Positions 7,867 through 18,075 of a stretch of DNA of 64,000 bases are shown here, in pieces. The translations under genes and the position numbers were made by a program. The stretch's first letter is position 1. Every line of letters begins with the position of its first letter. Under the pieces are notes generated by a model. The model saw nothing but the letters and a program-made list of their open reading frames with translations, ran no database searches and was not told the DNA's origin. The DNA is from Ralstonia pickettii (lineage in GTDB: Bacteria; Pseudomonadota; Gammaproteobacteria; Burkholderiales; Burkholderiaceae), in assembly GCF_030582395.1 (NCBI RefSeq), contig NZ_CP104382.1, positions 1,054,001 through 1,118,000 on the forward strand, read 5' to 3'.

Positions 7867-8933
7867 CCGGCTAAAAGCTTGCCGTTAAGAAGCCAGTGCA
7901 GCGTCCGGACAAGCAGAAGCACGATCGCGATGCTCAGTATCGCGAGCAGGATGATTGCAGCCACCTTGACAGGCCAAACCTGGGTGAACATAGAGTACTT
8001 CAGCGCCGCAATGGTCAGCGCTGCCATTGGAAAGCTGATTGCCCACCACCCGGCAGCGAATGGAACTCCCCTGCGGAAGACCTTGGGCGCCAACGCAAGG
8101 AACAAGAAAAGGCCGAAGTAGAACAGCAGCGCAGAGAAGGTGTCCACGTGCTGCACCATGTTCGTATAGGCCAGGAAGCCGACTTCAAACGGCGCCATCA
8201 GAATCAGCAGCGAAGGGACCATACCGGCGGGGACTGGCTCATGGTGAATCATGCGCGACATGATCATCGTGAAAAACAGGACTGCGATCATCGTCCCGAT
8301 GGCCAATGCGAAGAGGTTGACTTCATTCGCCCACGGCATTGGCATGGCTGCGCCGGCGACGGCAATGTCCAATGTGGCGACGCCGGGGATAAACCATGCA
8401 GGAACCGCATGCGCAGCGTCGATCTTTCCTCCCAGCAATCGACTTGCAATCGCAAAGCAGAGGGCAATCGCCGACACGGTGCCCGCTATCCACATGACTG
8501 CAGCGAGCGCCTGGCTCATTGGAGCAACAACAGAGGAAAGCAACAGCATGGCGATGGTGATCGTGCCAAAGAAGTTGCCGGTGACGGGATGGCGATACTC
8601 GCCGATGACAGCCTCAGGATGCCTCACTGCCTTGGCGAGATAGCCCGCGCTCAGCACGACGAACACGATCAAAGCCAGAGCCCCTGCCGCCTCGGCAATC
8701 CGGACGCTTACCCCAAATTGCAGGCTGGCCTGACGCCAAGCAATGGAAAGTCCGGCAATACCCATGACCGACGCAAATAGGCTGACCGGCAGATTCCTAA
8801 TGGAAGCAGCGTCTCCCGATGGCTGTCGTTGGGAACCCAAAAGCGTTTGCACAGCACTTTCTCCGGAAAGGATGGGGTCGTTCCCCGGGCAGTGCGTCAA
8901 CTGGCGCGCTGTACTTTGATTCGCTTCGCTCAT
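7863..8933 (-). CDS. SLAC1/TDT-family membrane transporter
   Basis: The 356-aa protein has about ten hydrophobic helices after a ~45-aa polar N-terminus. It shows the TDT/TehA/SLAC1 signature LPVSLFASVMGIAGLSIAWR in helix 1 and PVTGNFFGTITIAMLLLSS before helix 3. Family members carry C4-dicarboxylates, sulfite or chloride-type anions, or give tellurite tolerance. The substrate here cannot be read. The ATG at 8933 shares its A with the TGA of the upstream MFS gene (TGATG), so the two are translationally coupled. They probably form one transcript controlled by the divergent LysR gene. Confidence 0.8.
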   Translation of the reverse strand: MSEANQSTARQLTHCPGNDPILSGESAVQTLLGSQRQPSGDAASIRNLPVSLFASVMGIAGLSIAWRQASLQFGVSVRIAEAAGALALIVFVVLSAGYLAKAVRHPEAVIGEYRHPVTGNFFGTITIAMLLLSSVVAPMSQALAAVMWIAGTVSAIALCFAIASRLLGGKIDAAHAVPAWFIPGVATLDIAVAGAAMPMPWANEVNLFALAIGTMIAVLFFTMIMSRMIHHEPVPAGMVPSLLILMAPFEVGFLAYTNMVQHVDTFSALLFYFGLFLFLALAPKVFRRGVPFAAGWWAISFPMAALTIAALKYSMFTQVWPVKVAAIILLAILSIAIVLLLVRTLHWLLNGKLLAG

Positions 8934-10225
8934 CACTTCTCACCTAAAAGACAGATTTGCTCTGGGTTCAATGCGTTGCCGTTCGCTTGGTCGGGCATGG
9001 CGGCACGCGGACTTTGCCCAGCACCTGTCGCTCGAGGTGCGCCGATGAAATGGATTGCAGCGGCGATGACCCCGAGCGCGATACCGAAGACGACAATGCC
9101 CGTCCAGCCGAAGTCAGTCATGAGCCAACCGCTGACCACGGTGCCGACGGCGCCGCCGAAGAACGTCGCGGTCATATACAGGCTGTTGATACGGCCTTGT
9201 GCTTTTGGATCGACGGCGAACGCGCGTGTCTGATTGGCGACCAGCCCCGCCTGCACACCGATGTCGAGCACGATGACGCCGATCACCAACATCGTGAGCG
9301 AGGCGTTCGCACCGGAGAGGATCAGGTAGGCAAGCGTGGCGATCCCGATACTCGCCCCGACCACTGTGCGCGTCTCGAGCCGGTCGGACGCGCGCCCGGC
9401 AAGTGAAGCGGCAAACGCCCCGGCTGCGCCGATGACGCCGAAGGCACCCGCCCACGCACTGCCGAGGTGCCACGGCCCGCTTGCAAGAAGCGCCGCGAGA
9501 TTGACCCAAAAGGCGTTGAAACAGGCCCATAACAACGCCTGAACAATCATCGACTCACGAATGGGGCGGTTGTCCCGTGCCAGCGGCCAGAGCGAAGCGA
9601 GCAGCCTGCCGTACGAAAGAGTGGTGGAGGGCACGCCGCGCGGGAGGAGCGCAGCGGCAGCGAGCCAGACGGGCACCATGAACACCGCTTCCATCCCATA
9701 AACCGCGCGCCAGCCATAAGCCGAGCCGACCAAGCCCGCAATCGTGCGACCGAGCAGGATGCCGAGCATGATGCCGCTGACAACCGTTCCGACCGAACGT
9801 CCGCGCTCGCTCGGCGTTGACATCACGGCCGCGAACGGCACGAGCTGCTGTGGCACGCAACTGACCATGCCAAGACCAAAGCAAGCCGCGACGAGCATCC
9901 AGAGGCTGGGCGAGACAGCCGCCGCGATCGCCAGCACAAAGGCCAGGGCAATCTGGCCGAGCACGAGCTTGCGCCGGTCGAATCGATCGCCTAGCGGCAA
10001 GAGCAACGCCAGCCCGGTGGAGAAGCCGAGCAACGCCGCAGCGGCGACGAGATCGACTTTCGTCAGGTCGACCCCAAAGCCCGTTTTGATCAACGGCAGG
10101 ATCGGTTGGGTGCAATAAACGTTGGTGACCACGGCGCCCGCGATGATCGCCATCATGACGATCTTGCCGCGTGACGCGAAGACGGGTGCAGGTGAACTGG
10201 CGGGTGTCATAGACAGGTCGCTCAC
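8933..10225 (-). CDS. MFS transporter
   Basis: A 430-aa major facilitator protein with about 12 transmembrane helices. The cytoplasmic loop 2-3 motif reads PLGDRFDRRKL, the MFS motif A form. The N-terminal helix ends in TNVYCTQPILPLI, like the YybF/YtbD-type drug/efflux subgroup. GTG at 10225 is the likely start because AGGAG lies just upstream. The stop overlaps the next gene (SLAC1 family). Together they form a two-gene transport operon divergent from a LysR regulator across about 140 bp. That layout usually means LysR-controlled efflux or uptake of a small effector, though the substrate is unknown. Confidence 0.85.
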   Translation of the reverse strand: MSDLSMTPASSPAPVFASRGKIVMMAIIAGAVVTNVYCTQPILPLIKTGFGVDLTKVDLVAAAALLGFSTGLALLLPLGDRFDRRKLVLGQIALAFVLAIAAAVSPSLWMLVAACFGLGMVSCVPQQLVPFAAVMSTPSERGRSVGTVVSGIMLGILLGRTIAGLVGSAYGWRAVYGMEAVFMVPVWLAAAALLPRGVPSTTLSYGRLLASLWPLARDNRPIRESMIVQALLWACFNAFWVNLAALLASGPWHLGSAWAGAFGVIGAAGAFAASLAGRASDRLETRTVVGASIGIATLAYLILSGANASLTMLVIGVIVLDIGVQAGLVANQTRAFAVDPKAQGRINSLYMTATFFGGAVGTVVSGWLMTDFGWTGIVVFGIALGVIAAAIHFIGAPRATGAGQSPRAAMPDQANGNALNPEQICLLGEK

Positions 10226-10366
10226 GGTTCTCTCCTTTTAATGCAATCTCGGGTGCCTGCAGCAACATGCTGCGATGCCCAAGCCGTTTTCGAACGATAC
10301 GGCCTTGCAATTATTAGGAGAATCCACCAAGCTCAAGAATCACCCTTCCACAAATTGGTAGACCCA

Positions 10367-11287
10367 GTGAATCTTGTCGAGTCGATGTCGACCCTTGTCG
10401 CTGTTGTCGATGCGGGCAGTCTTTCTGCTGCCGCGCGTCGCCTCGACATGCCTCTGGCAACCGTCAGCCGGAAGGTGGGCGAACTGGAATCGCATTTGAA
10501 GACACGTCTGCTCCACCGCACGACGCGCCAACTTTCACTGACGGAGGCCGGAATCTCATATGTAGCTGCGTGCCGGCGCATTCTTGAAGAGATTGGAGAA
10601 GCCGAGCGCGCGGCGTCGGGCGAATACGCCGCACCTAAAGGCGAGATCGTTGTGACGGCGCCCATCGTGTTCGGGCGCTTGCATGTCGTGCCCGTGGTGG
10701 CAGAATTTCTCGCGCACTATCCGGAGATCAATGTGAGCCTCGTGCTCACGGATCGCGTCGTGCATCTGATGGAAGAAAACGCGGATGCTGCCATCCGGAT
10801 CGGTGAATTGCCCGACAGCACGCTAATGGCAACGGGTGTCGGAACGGTTCGCCGAGTCATCTGCGGAAGTCCCGCCTATTTGGCAAGGCATGGCGTGCCG
10901 GCCATACCAGAAGATCTCGCCGGGCACGATTGCATTACCTTCGAGGTGCTCGCCTCCAAGCGCGCCTGGGTATTCGGCTCCGGCAAGTCAGAGCGGCCCG
11001 TATCGGTTCGTTCACGGCTCGCCGTCAATACGGCGGAGGCCGGTATCGCGGCAGCGACTCTCGGCGTCGGACTGATCAATGTACTGGCCTACCAGGTTGC
11101 GGACGCTGTACGCACCGACGCGCTTCGCATCGTGCTCGCCGAGTATGAGTCGCCGCCATTGCCGATCAGTCTCGTACATAAAGGACAGGCGCCCTTACCG
11201 CTGAAGTTGCGTGCGTTTCTCGATTTTGCGACGCCACACCTGCGCGCTCGCGTAAAGCAAGAATTCGCAAACCTTTCGGCGACCTGA
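10367..11287 (+). CDS. LysR-family transcriptional regulator
   Basis: The protein shows the N-terminal winged HTH of LysR regulators (VDAGSLSAAARRLDMPLATV, then ELESHLKTRLLHRTTRQLSLTEAG) and the periplasmic-binding-like effector domain (KGEIVVTAPIVFGRLHVVPV to the C-terminus). GTG at 10367 gives about 306 aa, the usual family length. ATG 10385 and TTG 10355 are alternatives, and none has a strong ribosome site. It is divergent from the MFS-SLAC1 operon, which it probably regulates in response to a small molecule. The group resembles the CrgA/AaeR-type subset, but that is inference. Confidence 0.85.
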   Translation: MNLVESMSTLVAVVDAGSLSAAARRLDMPLATVSRKVGELESHLKTRLLHRTTRQLSLTEAGISYVAACRRILEEIGEAERAASGEYAAPKGEIVVTAPIVFGRLHVVPVVAEFLAHYPEINVSLVLTDRVVHLMEENADAAIRIGELPDSTLMATGVGTVRRVICGSPAYLARHGVPAIPEDLAGHDCITFEVLASKRAWVFGSGKSERPVSVRSRLAVNTAEAGIAAATLGVGLINVLAYQVADAVRTDALRIVLAEYESPPLPISLVHKGQAPLPLKLRAFLDFATPHLRARVKQEFANLSAT

Positions 11288-11371
11288 CCGACCGGGCGGC
11301 GACCGTCCCGAACCAGCCCAAGGTACAGGCGGGGTGGATTTCCAAGTGCGCCTATGAGGAAAAATCCTACT

Positions 11372-11732
11372 GTCCTGAGGGATGGTCACTTGCGGACCTG
11401 CTTTCTAATGGACAACGTCACTGTCCATTAGAGAACGCCGACGTGAATGGTGCGCCACCTTCGCAGGACCGGAAGCTTGATTCACTACGAAGAGGGCACA
11501 GTTCATTACAGGACCTCAGCGGTGCACATGTAGCTTTATGTACCCTGCCGCCTACGATGATGAACAGCAGCATCCATTGTCACGGTCCGTAGGTCGACAG
11601 TCGAATAACGCACGCGCGACTCGGCGGAGCTCCATTGCTGCGGCACCCCATGACCCGCATAGCGCGCGCCTCGGTGGGAAGAAATTCGTCTGGACAGCTG
11701 ATGCCTGATTCCGTCACGTTGGGCCACGTTAT
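11372..11732 (+). repeat. Right copy of imperfect ~360-bp direct repeat
   Basis: Counterpart of 6470-6832 in the same orientation, with the same spacing between the two conserved blocks. It ends in two of the motifs seen in the left cluster (GGACAGCTGATGCC near 11692 and GGCCACGTTATGCC at 11722). Confidence 0.6.
11405..11431. repeat. 10-7-10 inverted repeat inside the right repeat
   Basis: Arms CTAATGGACA (11405-11414) and TGTCCATTAG (11422-11431) are perfectly complementary around a 7-nt centre. The geometry is that of a tyrosine-recombinase core site. A decayed form of the same structure lies near 6510-6537 in the left repeat. Confidence 0.45.
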
Positions 11733-12345
11733 GCCCAACGGCACAAACGCAAGAATGGCGTCTTGCGGGCGAACTTTGGCGAAAGGATTCGGCACGCCAG
11801 CACGCCGGTTCTATTTCTTCAATCAAAAAAAATGCGCCCTGCACACCGGGCGCTGACGCCTTGCCTTCGAAATGGACGCCGAAAGACGCAGGTCAGAGGA
11901 GCGCTATCGCGGGGGTAGTTAACAACCTGCGTACTCCCATGTTCGGCAACCCAAGTAAGAACGCAACGCAAATACGCGCCCTCGTCGGTTGCCTGTCAAT
12001 GCTGAAACGGAACTGAGTTGGATTTTGGCTTGGATGGCCACTTCTGAGCAGACGGCCAGGCCGCTCCCATTCCACCCGCGGAGTGGTCGACACCGTCTGC
12101 TTGGGGTTCACGTCCGAGCCACAACCTTCCGTGACCGGTGGTTTTTGGCTAGCTGGATTGCCGCAGATTGGCCCGGACAGTCGACATTGTGGGCCGCCGA
12201 CCACCGCTTTTTCCTCTCCATTGAAAAAACGTCCAGCCGCTACGCAGCCTCCATACGGAGGACACCGCAATCACGCCGTAGTCACGCGCCCACACCCCTG
12301 GCATGCCGACTGCTTCCCGCCACGGGAGCGCAACGGAGGCCATGC
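11733..12345. other. Junction region without a confident gene
   Basis: The part outside the right repeat contains a minus-strand terminator (11825-11853) but no gene that it obviously serves. A minus-strand frame (11893-12270) includes TTPRVEWERPGRLLRSG but lacks a start signal, and its composition is unconvincing. It may be a decayed gene. Confidence 0.4.
11825..11853 (-). terminator. Rho-independent terminator, minus strand
   Basis: On the minus strand the order is GCGCCC stem, 8-nt loop, GGGCGC complement, then an A/T spacer and eight T. It marks the end of a minus-strand transcript coming from 11.86 kb or beyond, though no gene is recognised there. Confidence 0.6.
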
Positions 12346-12696
12346 ATGCAACAGGGATTACGAGCAGCAAAACAAGCAGCCGCAGGTTGGTTATTCTTTC
12401 TGGTATCGACGACCGGCAGCGGGCTTTCGCTTGCACAGCCGGCTGAGCCGCACCCGGCATCGCCAGACGCCGCTCCAGCGGTTCAACCCAAGACGGCAAA
12501 GCACTCCTTGTCGCGGTATCCGGACACCATGCCGGCCTCCGCACCGAAGTCGCCCGCCACGCAGCCCGCGGACACTTCCGCGGGAACGCGTCAGCCTGGT
12601 GGTAGTGATTCGGCCGGCCCAAGTGCCGCCGCCGCAGGGCCCGGGGGCCCGGCCGACATGCGTGCCGAGCCCGTACGCAAGCAGCCATTGCGCTGA
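12346..12696 (+). CDS. Small secreted Pro/Ala-rich protein (116 aa)
   Basis: ATG at 12346 has a GGAGG site six bases upstream, so the long frame before it can be discarded. Residues 1-30 form a signal peptide (KQAAAGWLFFLVSTTGSGLS, cleavage near LAQPA). The rest is disordered: Pro, Ala, Ser and Gln rich, without Cys or domain. It should be exported to the periplasm or beyond. It lies 60 bp before the repair operon on the same strand but shows no functional link to it. Proteins like this are often lineage-specific and of unknown role. Confidence 0.6.
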   Translation: MQQGLRAAKQAAAGWLFFLVSTTGSGLSLAQPAEPHPASPDAAPAVQPKTAKHSLSRYPDTMPASAPKSPATQPADTSAGTRQPGGSDSAGPSAAAAGPGGPADMRAEPVRKQPLR

Positions 12697-12755
12697 CGTT
12701 GTCGCGGGCGGCTGTCGCGGGCGTCGGATGAAGGGGCATCTAATGAGAGCAATCG

Positions 12756-13820
12756 ATGACCAGCGCAGCGGACCTGATCGTAACCACGCCCAGCGGCCTG
12801 TATTGTCCGGCAGGCGACTTCTACGTTGACCCATGGCGGCCGGTGGATCGCGCCGTCATCACACATGCCCACAGTGACCACGCCCGCGTCGGGCACCAGC
12901 ATTACCTGGCCGCAGCCCCGGGAGCGGGCGTGCTGCGCGCGCGCCTGGGAGCCGACATCCCCCTGCAAACCCTGCCGTACGGCGAGTCCATCGTCCATCA
13001 CGGGGTGCGGCTGAGCTTTCATCCGGCGGGGCACGTACTGGGCTCTGCGCAGGTGCGGCTGGAATACGGCGGCGATGTGTGGGTCGTATCCGGCGACTAC
13101 AAGGTCGAGGCCGACAGCACCTGCACGCCGTTCGAACCGGTGCGATGCAATACCTTCATCACCGAATCCACCTTCGGCCTGCCGATTTACCACTGGCGGC
13201 CGCAGGCAGAGATCTTCGCCCAGCTCAATGCATGGTGGCGCGGCAATGCCGAGGCGGGCCGCGCAAGCATCGTGTTCTGCTACGCGTTCGGCAAGGCGCA
13301 GCGCATTCTTTCTGGCCTTGATACCGACATTGGGCCCATCGTTTCGCACGGCGCCATGCTGCAACTGGATGCCGCCTATCGGCACGCAGGCGTGGCGCTG
13401 CCGCCCACGCAACTCGCGACCGACGTGCCACGCGCGGACTTGCGGCGCGCCCTCGTGCTGGCACCGCCCTCGGCACAACGCACGTCGTGGATGCGGCGGT
13501 TTGGCGACTACGCCGATGCGTTTGCCAGCGGCTGGATGCAGCTTCGTGGCGCACGTCGGCGGCGCGGCGTCGATCGCGGCATCGTGCTGTCCGATCATGC
13601 CGACTGGCCCGGCTTGCTGCAGGCCATCGACGCCACGGGCGCCACGCGTGTCTATGTCACGCACGGCCAGGTCGCGCCAATGGTGCGCTGGTTGTGCGAA
13701 CGGGGCCTGGATGCGCGCGCCTTCGCCACCGAGTATGGCGACGAGGCCGAAGAAGGCAATGCCGCTGAAACGGGCGATACACCTACGGCAACCGCGCCAG
13801 AGGACACGCCCGCGTCATGA
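12756..13820 (+). CDS. Ligase-associated DNA exonuclease (MBL/beta-CASP fold)
   Basis: The metallo-beta-lactamase zinc motif HAHSDH is at about residues 37-42, followed by GHVLGSAQV, the SGDYK motif (about 115-119) and ESTFGLP. A beta-CASP part ends with LSDHADW and VYVTHGQ. This is the SNM1-like exonuclease family that travels with ATP-dependent ligase, Lhr helicase and PdeM. It probably trims DNA ends before ligation. About 354 aa, slightly long because of an acidic low-complexity tail (EEGNAAETGDTPTATAPE). Its stop overlaps the ligase start (ATGA), making it the first gene of a four-gene translationally coupled operon. Confidence 0.9.
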   Translation: MTSAADLIVTTPSGLYCPAGDFYVDPWRPVDRAVITHAHSDHARVGHQHYLAAAPGAGVLRARLGADIPLQTLPYGESIVHHGVRLSFHPAGHVLGSAQVRLEYGGDVWVVSGDYKVEADSTCTPFEPVRCNTFITESTFGLPIYHWRPQAEIFAQLNAWWRGNAEAGRASIVFCYAFGKAQRILSGLDTDIGPIVSHGAMLQLDAAYRHAGVALPPTQLATDVPRADLRRALVLAPPSAQRTSWMRRFGDYADAFASGWMQLRGARRRRGVDRGIVLSDHADWPGLLQAIDATGATRVYVTHGQVAPMVRWLCERGLDARAFATEYGDEAEEGNAAETGDTPTATAPEDTPAS

Positions 13821-15463
13821 AAGCCTTTGCCGATCTGTACGCGCAGCTCGACGCCACCACATCGAGCAACGGCAAGCTGGCCGCACTGGTGGCCTATCTG
13901 CGCACCGCGCCCGATGCCGACGCCGCGTGGGCGGTCTACTTCCTGGCCGGGGGCAAGCCGCGCCAGCTGGTGCCGGTGCGCGTGCTCGCCAGCTTTGCGC
14001 AGACCACCTCCGGCCTGCCCGAATGGCTGTTTGACGAGTGTTACCAAGCCGTGGGCGATCTGGCCGAGACCATCGCGCTGGTCCTGCCGGATGCGGATCG
14101 CGCAGACAACGCCAGCCTGGCCGAGTGGATGGAGGCACGCCTGCTGCCGTTGCGCGGGCAGCCCCCCGAGCTGGTACTTCCGCGCCTGGCTGAACTGTGC
14201 CGGGGTCTACCGCTGCATGCCCGGCTCGTGTTGATGAAGCTGATCACGGGGGCGTTTCGCGTGGGGGTGTCGAAACTGCTGGTCACGCGCGCGCTGGCTG
14301 AGGTGGGCGGCACCGACCCCAAGCACGTCGCGCAACGGCTGATGGGCTATACCGACATCGGACAGGCGCCCACCGCCGAGCGTTATCGGGCGCTGCTGGC
14401 CGATGCCAGCGTCGACGGCCACGCGCTCGATACCGGGCACCCGTATCCATTCTTTCTCGCGCACCCGCTGCAGGCGGAACTGGACGCCTTCGACACCCTG
14501 CTCGGCGCGCCCACTGAATGGCAAATCGAATGGAAGTGGGATGGCATCCGCGCGCAACTCGTGCGGCGCGCCGACAGCGCATGGCTGTGGTCGCGCGGCG
14601 AGGAACTCATCACCGAACGCTTTCCCGAACTGTCCGCAATGGCGGAGGCGCTCCCGCCGGGCACCGTGCTCGACGGCGAGATCGTGGTCTGGCAAGACGG
14701 TCGCGTGCAGCCGTTTGCCCTGCTTCAGCAACGCATCGGCCGCAAGACCCTGAACGCGCGCGTGCTGCGCGAGGCGCCGGCCGTGCTGCTGGCGTATGAC
14801 CTGCTGGAATGGCAGGGGCAGGATCTGCGCGAGCGCGCGCAGAGCGAGCGGCGCGCGCAGCTCGAACGTGTGATTGCCGAATACGTCCATCCGGCGCTGG
14901 AGCTGTCACCGCTGCTGCAAGGCGACGACTGGCAGCATCTTGCGCGGCAGCGTGAGGCATCCCGCGAGCTTGGCGTGGAAGGGCTGATGCTCAAGCGGCG
15001 CGACGCCCGCTACGGCGTGGGCCGCACCAAGGACGTGGGGGTGTGGTGGAAGTGGAAGGTCGATCCGTTCTCGGTGGATGCGGTCCTCATCTACGCGCAG
15101 CGTGGCCACGGCCGGCGCGCGAGCCTGTACACCGATTACACCTTCGCCGTATGGGATGCACCGCCCGAGGTGCCGGAGCGCAAGCTCGTGCCGTTTGCCA
15201 AGGCGTACTCCGGCCTGAGCGACGCAGAGATCCGCCAGGTCGACGCGCTCATCCGCAAGACGACGGTGGAGAGCTTCGGCCCCGTGCGCAGCGTAGCGCC
15301 GACGCTGGTGTTCGAACTGGGCTTCGAGGGCATTGCGCGCAGCCCTCGGCACAAGAGCGGCATCGCAGTGCGGTTTCCGCGCATGCTACGCTGGCGGCAC
15401 GACAAGCCCGTTGCTGAAGCCGATACCCTGCAGACGCTGGAGAGCCTGCTGCCGCCGTCATGA
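13817..15463 (+). CDS. ATP-dependent DNA ligase
   Basis: The 548-aa protein has an N-terminal DNA-binding region (about 1-215) and the nucleotidyltransferase domain with catalytic Lys in [11 protein letters not shown] (K240, motif I KxDG). Motif III-like LDGEIVVW, motif [16 protein letters not shown] and motif V WWKWKVDP follow. The C-terminal OB domain runs from about residue 420. It seals nicks using ATP, distinct from the NAD-dependent LigA of replication. It overlaps the exonuclease gene upstream and the helicase gene downstream by ATGA junctions, so the three products are made in step. This is the bacterial ligase class defined by this operon. Confidence 0.92.
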   Translation: MKAFADLYAQLDATTSSNGKLAALVAYLRTAPDADAAWAVYFLAGGKPRQLVPVRVLASFAQTTSGLPEWLFDECYQAVGDLAETIALVLPDADRADNASLAEWMEARLLPLRGQPPELVLPRLAELCRGLPLHARLVLMKLITGAFRVGVSKLLVTRALAEVGGTDPKHVAQRLMGYTDIGQAPTAERYRALLADASVDGHALDTGHPYPFFLAHPLQAELDAFDTLLGAPTEWQIEWKWDGIRAQLVRRADSAWLWSRGEELITERFPELSAMAEALPPGTVLDGEIVVWQDGRVQPFALLQQRIGRKTLNARVLREAPAVLLAYDLLEWQGQDLRERAQSERRAQLERVIAEYVHPALELSPLLQGDDWQHLARQREASRELGVEGLMLKRRDARYGVGRTKDVGVWWKWKVDPFSVDAVLIYAQRGHGRRASLYTDYTFAVWDAPPEVPERKLVPFAKAYSGLSDAEIRQVDALIRKTTVESFGPVRSVAPTLVFELGFEGIARSPRHKSGIAVRFPRMLRWRHDKPVAEADTLQTLESLLPPS

Positions 15464-18075
15464 ACGAACCTGCACTGCCCGATCTTGATACGTGGTTTGA
15501 TGCGCGTGGCTGGACGCCCATGCCGTTCCAGCGCACTGTGTGGTCGGCCATGGCGCGCGGCCAATCGGGCCTGCTGCATGCCACCACGGGCGCGGGGAAA
15601 ACCTATGCGGTCTGGCTGGGAGCGCTGCAGCGGTTGGCGCAAGTACGCAGCCGCAGCGGCGCACCACCGTTATCGGTGCTATGGCTCACACCCATGCGCG
15701 CACTGGCGGCCGACACCACACGCGCATTGACCGAGGCCGCACAGGATTTGGCGCCGCACTGGACGCTCGGCTTGCGCACCGGCGACACCGGCAGCGCCGA
15801 GCGCGCCGCGCAATCACGCCGCCTGCCCACTGCCCTTGTGACCACACCCGAAAGCCTGTCGTTGCTGCTTGCGCGCGCCGATGCGCGCGAGGCCCTGGGC
15901 TCGGTGCGTGTGGTGGTCGTGGATGAATGGCACGAACTCGTTGGCAACAAGCGGGGCGTGCAAGTCCAGTTGGCGCTCGCCCGGCTGCGCACGTGGTCGC
16001 CGGAACTGATCGTGTGGGGACTTTCCGCGACGCTGGGCAATCTGTCGGAAGCCATGGACGCGCTCGGCGATGCAGCAACCCCCACCCCCGGCACACTGGT
16101 GCAAGGCCACCTGCCCAAGCGCATGGAAATCGATACGCTGCTGCCCGATGGCGTGGGCCGTTTTCCGTGGGCCGGGCATCTGGGCATGGCGATGCTGCCG
16201 CATGTGTTGGAAGAGCTGGAAAGCGCCAGCACCGCGCTGGTGTTTCTCAATACGCGCTCGCAGGCGGAACTGTGGTATCAGGCAGTCATCAATGCGCGCC
16301 CGGAATGGGCCGGGCTGATTGCGTTGCATCACGGCTCGCTGGACCGCGCAACGCGCGACTGGGTCGAGACCGGGCTCAAGCAAGGCAAGCTCAAGGCGGT
16401 GTTCTGCACGTCAAGCCTGGATCTGGGCGTGGATTTTCTGCCGGTGGAACGCGTGCTGCAGATCGGCTCACCCAAGGGTGTGGCGCGGCTGTTGCAGCGT
16501 GCGGGGCGATCTGGACACGCACCTGGCCGGCCCTCTCGCGTGACGGTGGTGCCCACGCATAGCCTTGAACTCGTGGAAGGCGCTGCGGCCCGCGCTGCGG
16601 CCATGTCAGGACAGGTGGAGGCCCGCACCTCGCCACACAAGCCGCTGGATGTATTGGTTCAGCATCTGGTGACGGTCGCCCTGGGCGGCGGCTTTGTGCC
16701 TGACGCGCTGCTGCAGGAAGTGCGCCGCGCCTGGGCCTACCGGGATCTGCACGACGACGAGTGGCAATGGGCGCTCGATTTCGTGCGACAGGGCGGCCAC
16801 TCGCTCACGGCGTATCCCGACTACCGCCGCGTCATGCCCGATGAACACGGCATCTGGCGCGTGCCCGATACGCGGCTCGCGCGGCGACACCGCATGAGCA
16901 TCGGCACCATCGTCAGCGATGCAACGATGACCGTGCGCTGGTGGCACGCGTCCGGTGGCGGCGCACTGGGGTCGATTGAAGAAGGCTTCATTGCGCGGCT
17001 GCGCCCCGGCGACAACTTCCTGTTTGCCGGCCGCCTGCTGGAACTGGTGCGCGTGCAGGACATGACCGCCTATGTGCGGCGCGCCACCGGCAAACGCGCT
17101 GCCGTGCCGCGCTGGAACGGCGGCCGCATGCCGCTATCCAACGAGCTTTCGCACGCGGTGGTGGCGCAACTCGATGCGGCGGCACATGCCCGCTTCGACA
17201 GCCCGGAAATGCAAGCCGCGCGCCCACTGCTGGAGTTGCAGGCGCGCTGGTCTGCGCTGCCCACCACGGCAACGCTGGTGGCCGAGACGCTGCACTCGCG
17301 CGAGGGCTGGCATCTTTTTCTGTACCCGTTTGCCGGGCGGCATGCGCACCTCGGGCTTGCGAGCCTTCTCGGCTGGCGCGCGGCCAATCGCACGCCGGCG
17401 ACCTTCTCACTGGCGTTCAACGACTACGGCCTCGAACTGCTGTCGGCCACACCCATCGACTGGCCGGCGCTGCTCGCCAGCGGCGAACTCTTTGCCACGC
17501 ACACCCTCATGCCGGACGTGCTGGCCAGCCTCAACGCCGGAGAACTGGCGCAACGCCGCTTTCGCGAGATTGCACGCGTCTCGGGGCTGGTGTTTCAGGG
17601 CTACCCCGGCGCACACAAGAGCGCGCGCCAGTTGCAGGCGTCTTCTGGCTTGTTCTATGAAGTCTTCCGGCGCCACGACCCCGGCAACCTGCTGCTCTCG
17701 CAGGCAGAGACCGAAGTGCTGCGCCAGGAACTGGATCTCGACCGTATCGAAGCCGCCCTCGTCCGCATGCGCGGTTTGCAGCTGCAGCTCTGCGCACTGA
17801 AACGTCCGTCGCCGTTCAGTTTTCCGTTGATGGTGGAGCGGTTTCGCGAGCAGCTCTCGACGGAGAAACTCGCCGATCGGATCGCACGCATGCTGGCCGA
17901 AGCTGAGCGCGCCGCCGGCCCCGAACCCACCGATCCGGATGCTGCGGCCAGGCCGGAGATCGAGACCGACGTACAGGCCGCGCTGCGCCTGACCGAATCG
18001 CCCGACACCGCGGGCAAGTCCAGCCGCCGCACGCGCCGGCCGCGTAAGACATCGAAACCACTGCCATTGCTATGA
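15460..18075 (+). CDS. Ligase-associated Lhr-type DEXH helicase
   Basis: An 871-aa superfamily 2 helicase. Walker [16 protein letters not shown] lies near residues 42-56 and the DEWH box in [23 protein letters not shown] (motif III), [11 protein letters not shown] (motif IV) and [15 protein letters not shown] (motif VI) follow. The C-terminal half has the Lhr-core winged-helix and beta-barrel parts. The last ~60 residues are a basic/Pro tail. Lhr-core enzymes track 3'-to-5' on single strands and unwind duplexes. In this operon it is expected to process damaged DNA for the nuclease and ligase. Both ends overlap neighbouring genes by four bases. Confidence 0.92.
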   Translation: MNEPALPDLDTWFDARGWTPMPFQRTVWSAMARGQSGLLHATTGAGKTYAVWLGALQRLAQVRSRSGAPPLSVLWLTPMRALAADTTRALTEAAQDLAPHWTLGLRTGDTGSAERAAQSRRLPTALVTTPESLSLLLARADAREALGSVRVVVVDEWHELVGNKRGVQVQLALARLRTWSPELIVWGLSATLGNLSEAMDALGDAATPTPGTLVQGHLPKRMEIDTLLPDGVGRFPWAGHLGMAMLPHVLEELESASTALVFLNTRSQAELWYQAVINARPEWAGLIALHHGSLDRATRDWVETGLKQGKLKAVFCTSSLDLGVDFLPVERVLQIGSPKGVARLLQRAGRSGHAPGRPSRVTVVPTHSLELVEGAAARAAAMSGQVEARTSPHKPLDVLVQHLVTVALGGGFVPDALLQEVRRAWAYRDLHDDEWQWALDFVRQGGHSLTAYPDYRRVMPDEHGIWRVPDTRLARRHRMSIGTIVSDATMTVRWWHASGGGALGSIEEGFIARLRPGDNFLFAGRLLELVRVQDMTAYVRRATGKRAAVPRWNGGRMPLSNELSHAVVAQLDAAAHARFDSPEMQAARPLLELQARWSALPTTATLVAETLHSREGWHLFLYPFAGRHAHLGLASLLGWRAANRTPATFSLAFNDYGLELLSATPIDWPALLASGELFATHTLMPDVLASLNAGELAQRRFREIARVSGLVFQGYPGAHKSARQLQASSGLFYEVFRRHDPGNLLLSQAETEVLRQELDLDRIEAALVRMRGLQLQLCALKRPSPFSFPLMVERFREQLSTEKLADRIARMLAEAERAAGPEPTDPDAAARPEIETDVQAALRLTESPDTAGKSSRRTRRPRKTSKPLPLL

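Larger units (their letters stand above)
6470..11732. mobile_element. Putative mobile-element remnant carrying a transporter cargo
   Basis: Two related stretches of about 360 bp, 6470-6832 and 11372-11732, flank a TniQ-like fragment, two transporter genes and a LysR gene. Both stretches share a proximal block (starting near ACTTGCG, with CTAAT and GAACGTCA) and a distal block (GACCCGCAT, GCGCGCGCCTC, GGGAAGAAAT, GGACAG, TTGGGCCA), about 250 bp apart in each copy. Motif clusters like transposase-binding sites sit beside the left copy. No intact transposase or integrase is present, so this is a relic or a non-autonomous unit. The boundaries are approximate. Confidence 0.45.

Noticed and set aside
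11893..12270. 125-aa minus-strand frame in the element junction
   Set aside because: No ribosome site and mixed-quality composition. It was kept only as a possible decayed gene in the region entry.
12591..13664. 357-aa minus-strand open frame opposite the exonuclease gene
   Set aside because: The plus strand encodes intact HxHxDH nuclease motifs in an operon; the minus frame has no features.
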